Assembly: GCF_963422355.1 (NCBI RefSeq)
Contig: NC_085090.1
Coordinates: 3,998,512 to 4,062,511 of the forward strand
Direction: 5' to 3'
DNA length: 64,000 nt
DNA from: Corticium candelabrum
Lineage: Eukaryota; Porifera; Homoscleromorpha; Homosclerophorida; Plakinidae
Positions within the stretch are counted from its first letter, which is position 1. Every line of letters starts with the position of its first letter. The notes under the pieces were generated by a model that ran no database searches, had not been told where the DNA came from, and was given only the letters and a program-made list of their open reading frames with translations. The position numbers and the translations under genes are program-made. Below are positions 60,801 through 64,000 of this stretch, piece after piece.

Positions 60801-63800
60801 TTTATATCACCAGTTGGACATGCTGGGCATCAAATTCAAAAACTATAAATTTAGATTTCACAAATAATGCTCCTCTCGGTTGAACGAGCAGAGTACGGGT
60901 ATGAAGTTGAAAACCTAACGGGACAGCTGCAGATGACACGAATAGATTGAGTAGCAGACATCGTCAAATAGCTTCTGTGAGTAATCAGATTCTACAGATC
61001 ATTATGGTATTAAGAGAATCTAGAAAATCGTACTTACACAACGACAAATAACAATGTGATGACGGTAATGATACACTTGCAATATCAAACGCTTCTCTTG
61101 CCAATTTCATAGCTTCATCTTTTCTGTCAAGTGAATCGTACGTAGAGGAAAGATGACTTATAGCTAGACGAACATGATAATATTACTAAATACGTATTTA
61201 TAATTATGATTATGCCTCAGTATTTCTTACCTAGTGCCAAGGAGGGATGAGAAGATGAGTAGCAAGATCGTCTGATTTTGACTGCCTCCTCTATTAAACT
61301 CACACTTTCCTTAAGTTTCCCGCTCTCTCTGTAGCAGTTACCAAGATTCATGAGAGCTAACATAGAAAATGTTGAGTTTCAATTTCCATATTTCAAATAT
61401 TCACACATGTACAACACAAATATTAAAAATCGCTGCACAGTTTATGTACATACTCGGAGATGTGTCCACTAGATTGCAGTCATCCAATTGCCTTTTCAAC
61501 ACGAGCGACTCCTCGTATGCCTTTATCGCCTCGTCGTATTTCCCCCCTTCTTTATATGTGAAAGCAAGGTTATGTAGCGCTAGAACCACAATCATATTAG
61601 TTGCAAGAGTAGTTGGAACACTACCGATGCAAAAACAAGTTTCGAATATTGGACTAGCGCATCAATGGTGAAGTGTGACATTTTAATTACTAAGAATATG
61701 AATATATGAGCAGGAGCATACCACAAGCAGTATCTGCACCAACTGCTACACCAGCATATTCTCGTGTCAATTCAATATGTTTCCTGAACATCTTCTCTGC
61801 ATCTTCCAAGTTCTTCATTTTCAGGTAGCAACACCCTAAGCTGCTTAGAGCTGAAAGAAAAATGTGATAACTTAACATTGAAAGTAGCACAAAACGACCA
61901 AGATATATAATACAAAATGAAGCGAAGTAGATATGAAACCTGGATCATTGTGAATTTAACGTTTAAAAGGATGCATATTTATATTGTATCATCTAAACTA
62001 GAGCAATAGCTTCTTAGTGTGACTTATAGAAATATAAGTAAATTTAATATCGCTGTCTGCCTAGTTGCGTTGTTGACCGTACAACGAAATGCAAATTGTT
62101 AAAAATGTGTACCGTCATTTCTAGAATACAAAGTTTATGTTCCATTACTATTCTACACAATGTCACGCGTCACTTTCAGAAAAGCGCTGAGGTAGCACAG
62201 CAACCGGTAGAAGCGACGATACAAATGTTGCGACAATTCTCGTGATAGAACTCAACACACAACTATGACACGAAAATACTCCATATTATAGTTGAACTAT
62301 ATACATAACCGGTAACAAGCGTTCAGTCAAACAGATACAGTCAAATGCAACCTATAAACACTTTTCCTTCTCTATATTTAGAAATCACCTGTCGCTCAAT
62401 GAGAGCTGATCGCGAACAAATACTTTCCATTTATGATAATATGCCTAATACATTGTAATTAATTTTTAATACTATTTTCACTTCAAATTGTGGTCTGACT
62501 TATCACAGCATATAATTAGTCTCTTTCTGTTAACCGTTTGTCACAAAACTAAAGACGTTTCGTGAATATTTTCTGGTTGCCGTGGGCATGCGAAATATGA
62601 GGTAGACACATACGTTTACATGTTAAAGGAAGGATCCACAGTTAAAAAGTGATTACAATTAGCAAACGAAATCGTCCATTTTTCACTCCGCTGAAATGCA
62701 AGTGACGCGTATTAGTCTGATTCAGTATTGGGTTACGAACCGACAGCACTCTTCGTCCACTAATATATTATTTAAACAATCTGAAATCGCAAACGCATCC
62801 TATATACACAGAAGTTCAAAACAAAAAACAGCGATTAAGAAACGGCACATGCAAAATAATGCAGCTGCAATATCTACGCGTGAGTGACTAGAAGTAGTTG
62901 TGACTACCCATTCACTGGTGCAGGTGGCAATGACTAGCGTTCACAAGCGCCGGAATGTGAGAGATTTACGGTCACCACTTCCAGCCACCAGTGGCTCACT
63001 GAAAGCGGCTAGGCAAGAACCCCCCATGCATTGAACTATAATTCTGCAATTAGTCTCTGCACACAAGAAGTGTTTCAAGTATTCACTGATTTGGAAGACG
63101 ATGCGAATACGTTCCATGTCAAACTCGTTCATGTCAGATATTAAACAGCAGCATTCATACTGTTGTGCGATTGGGGTTGACGGTATAATAGCACAGAAGA
63201 GCGCGAACAGAATGTGGCTTTGACAGTTGCTCTCCCAGTAATTAGCTAGAAACTTCAACTTCAAGAAATTTGCTCACTGTACGGCAAGATGCGGAAGGGA
63301 ATCCCTCTGACCTTCAAATTGAAGAAAGTCGACACATTATTATTATAAATAGCATACACTTATGTAAAATACAAAGAAACAAATATATAGTATGTGCAAG
63401 TGCATGTGCTGCCGTTTAGATAAAAATTGTTTTCAAAATGTGCACTTATTCTACTTTCTGTGCCTTTTATAATCTCAATTATTTTTGTCAAAACACTAAA
63501 TCGATAATAGTGGCATTAGTCTAACGTTTCCGCTTTCGATAATAATGTTTTCCGTATATACACAAGACTCTAGATCTACACATAGATGATAGACATTGTT
63601 ACCATAACTGATGTTACTTTCTCAGGGTTCTCCCCACAAATACAAAATTACGTGGCGGAGACTGACGGTAGTAGGAAGACGCCCATGTTCACAACAGACG
63701 CTCGGACACACAAACCATTGCTAGTTAATATTATTGTTGGGGACTTCAAACTAATTGCTTGGATAATCCCACCATTATGTTGGAATGCTAGACACTGCTG

Positions 63801-63998
63801 CTCTTGGAATACAGCTGATTTATGCATAAGAGAATCAGCTTGTCGCGCAAGAGCATCTTTACTGAGCGAGACACAATGTAGAAGATTAGAAATAGTGGAC
63901 GAATTGCGTTCATTGCCGGGTGTTAAAGCGTTGGCATAATTTACAAAACATTCTTTTCGCATCACTTGTTGGATGCACCCACGGGTATAGTTTCTCAC
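57847..63998 (-). CDS. TPR-array gene, copy C (most complete; 5' end beyond window)
   Basis: At least 11 TPR exons in order from 5': 61722-61850, 61454-61579, 61231-61356, 61038-61163, 60482-60613, 59717-59842, 59528-59653, 58428-58559, 58237-58362, 58044-58166 and 57847-57986, which ends in TAA. Nearly all are 126-132 bases and phase 1 at both ends, so each is a removable one-TPR module. Examples: MNLGNCYRESGKLKESVSLI, YRSQGNYEEAISWHEKAREL, LFLAMKEAYQASLHVEKC. Upstream candidate exons are at about 63000-63159 and 63773-63998 (LARQADSLMHKSAVFQEQ). No lesion was seen in the TPR exons. Probably a protein-interaction scaffold; by analogy with copy A, a CARD-NB-ARC module may lie just right of the window. 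GTAAGT-type donors are well kept. Confidence 0.8.
61851..62940. other. Intron/upstream sequence conserved with copy A
   Basis: Matches 3752-4930 almost continuously with point differences. No exon could be defined in it; conservation reflects recent duplication rather than coding. Confidence 0.5.
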
Positions 63999-64000
63999 AA

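Larger units (their letters stand above)
56790..64000. repeat. Segmental duplication, copy C
   Basis: 56790-60310 matches copy B (47460-50865); 59717-64000 matches copy A (1 to about 6690), introns included, in the same orientation. Copy C is thus the fullest copy and bridges the other two. Confidence 0.85.

Overview
The window is eukaryotic. Genes are split by short GT-AG introns (often about 40-70 bases), the DNA is AT-rich with (AC)n and (TA)n microsatellites, and much of it is transposon remnants. Families seen include CARD and NB-ARC domains, kinesin-light-chain-like TPR arrays, a fibrinogen-related domain, Tesmin/TSO1-type CXC proteins, the P2X7 intracellular domain, DIRS-type retroelements, Tc1/mariner and a TTAA-flanked Kolobok-like transposon. 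This mix points to an early-branching animal, most likely a marine sponge; that assignment is inference, and a cnidarian is not excluded. No tRNA, rRNA, CRISPR or bacterial operon signal was seen.

Layout. 0-6.7 kb: minus-strand TPR gene (copy A), running off the left edge. 6.7-8.3 kb: long inverted-repeat (foldback) element. 9.2-11.7 kb: minus-strand CARD, NB-ARC and TPR exons of an APAF1/NLR-like gene; its last visible exon ends in the same intron phase as the copy A TPR exons, so the two blocks may be one gene. 13-17 kb: broken CXC-family gene among repeats. 18-26.3 kb: foldback/MITE-like elements, a broken adenain-like cysteine protease ORF, a decayed DIRS-type element and a 12-residue-repeat exon. 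30.4-33.9 kb: a second decayed DIRS-type element in the opposite orientation. 34.25-39.6 kb: a nearly complete Kolobok-like transposon with TTAA target duplication, matching terminal inverted repeats, a multi-exon DDE-type transposase on the minus strand, and CXC and P2X7-intracellular-domain ORFs on the plus strand. 41.9-42.8 kb: secreted fibrinogen-related gene with two frameshifts; 46.4 kb holds a separate fibrinogen-domain fragment. 47.4-50.9 kb: copy B of the TPR locus, a pseudogene, ended by a mariner element (50.9-52.2 kb). 55.5-55.8 kb: degenerate ankyrin-like repeats. 56.8-64 kb: copy C of the TPR locus, the most intact, with at least 11 single-TPR exons and a clear stop.

How it fits together. 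The host signal is a duplicated innate-sensor-like locus (CARD, NB-ARC, TPR array) whose copies A, B and C have diverged by insertion, splice-site loss, stop codons and frameshifts. Between the copies, the DNA has been filled by at least five kinds of mobile element. All exon boundaries were read by eye from splice consensus and reading frame; no alignment or database search was run.
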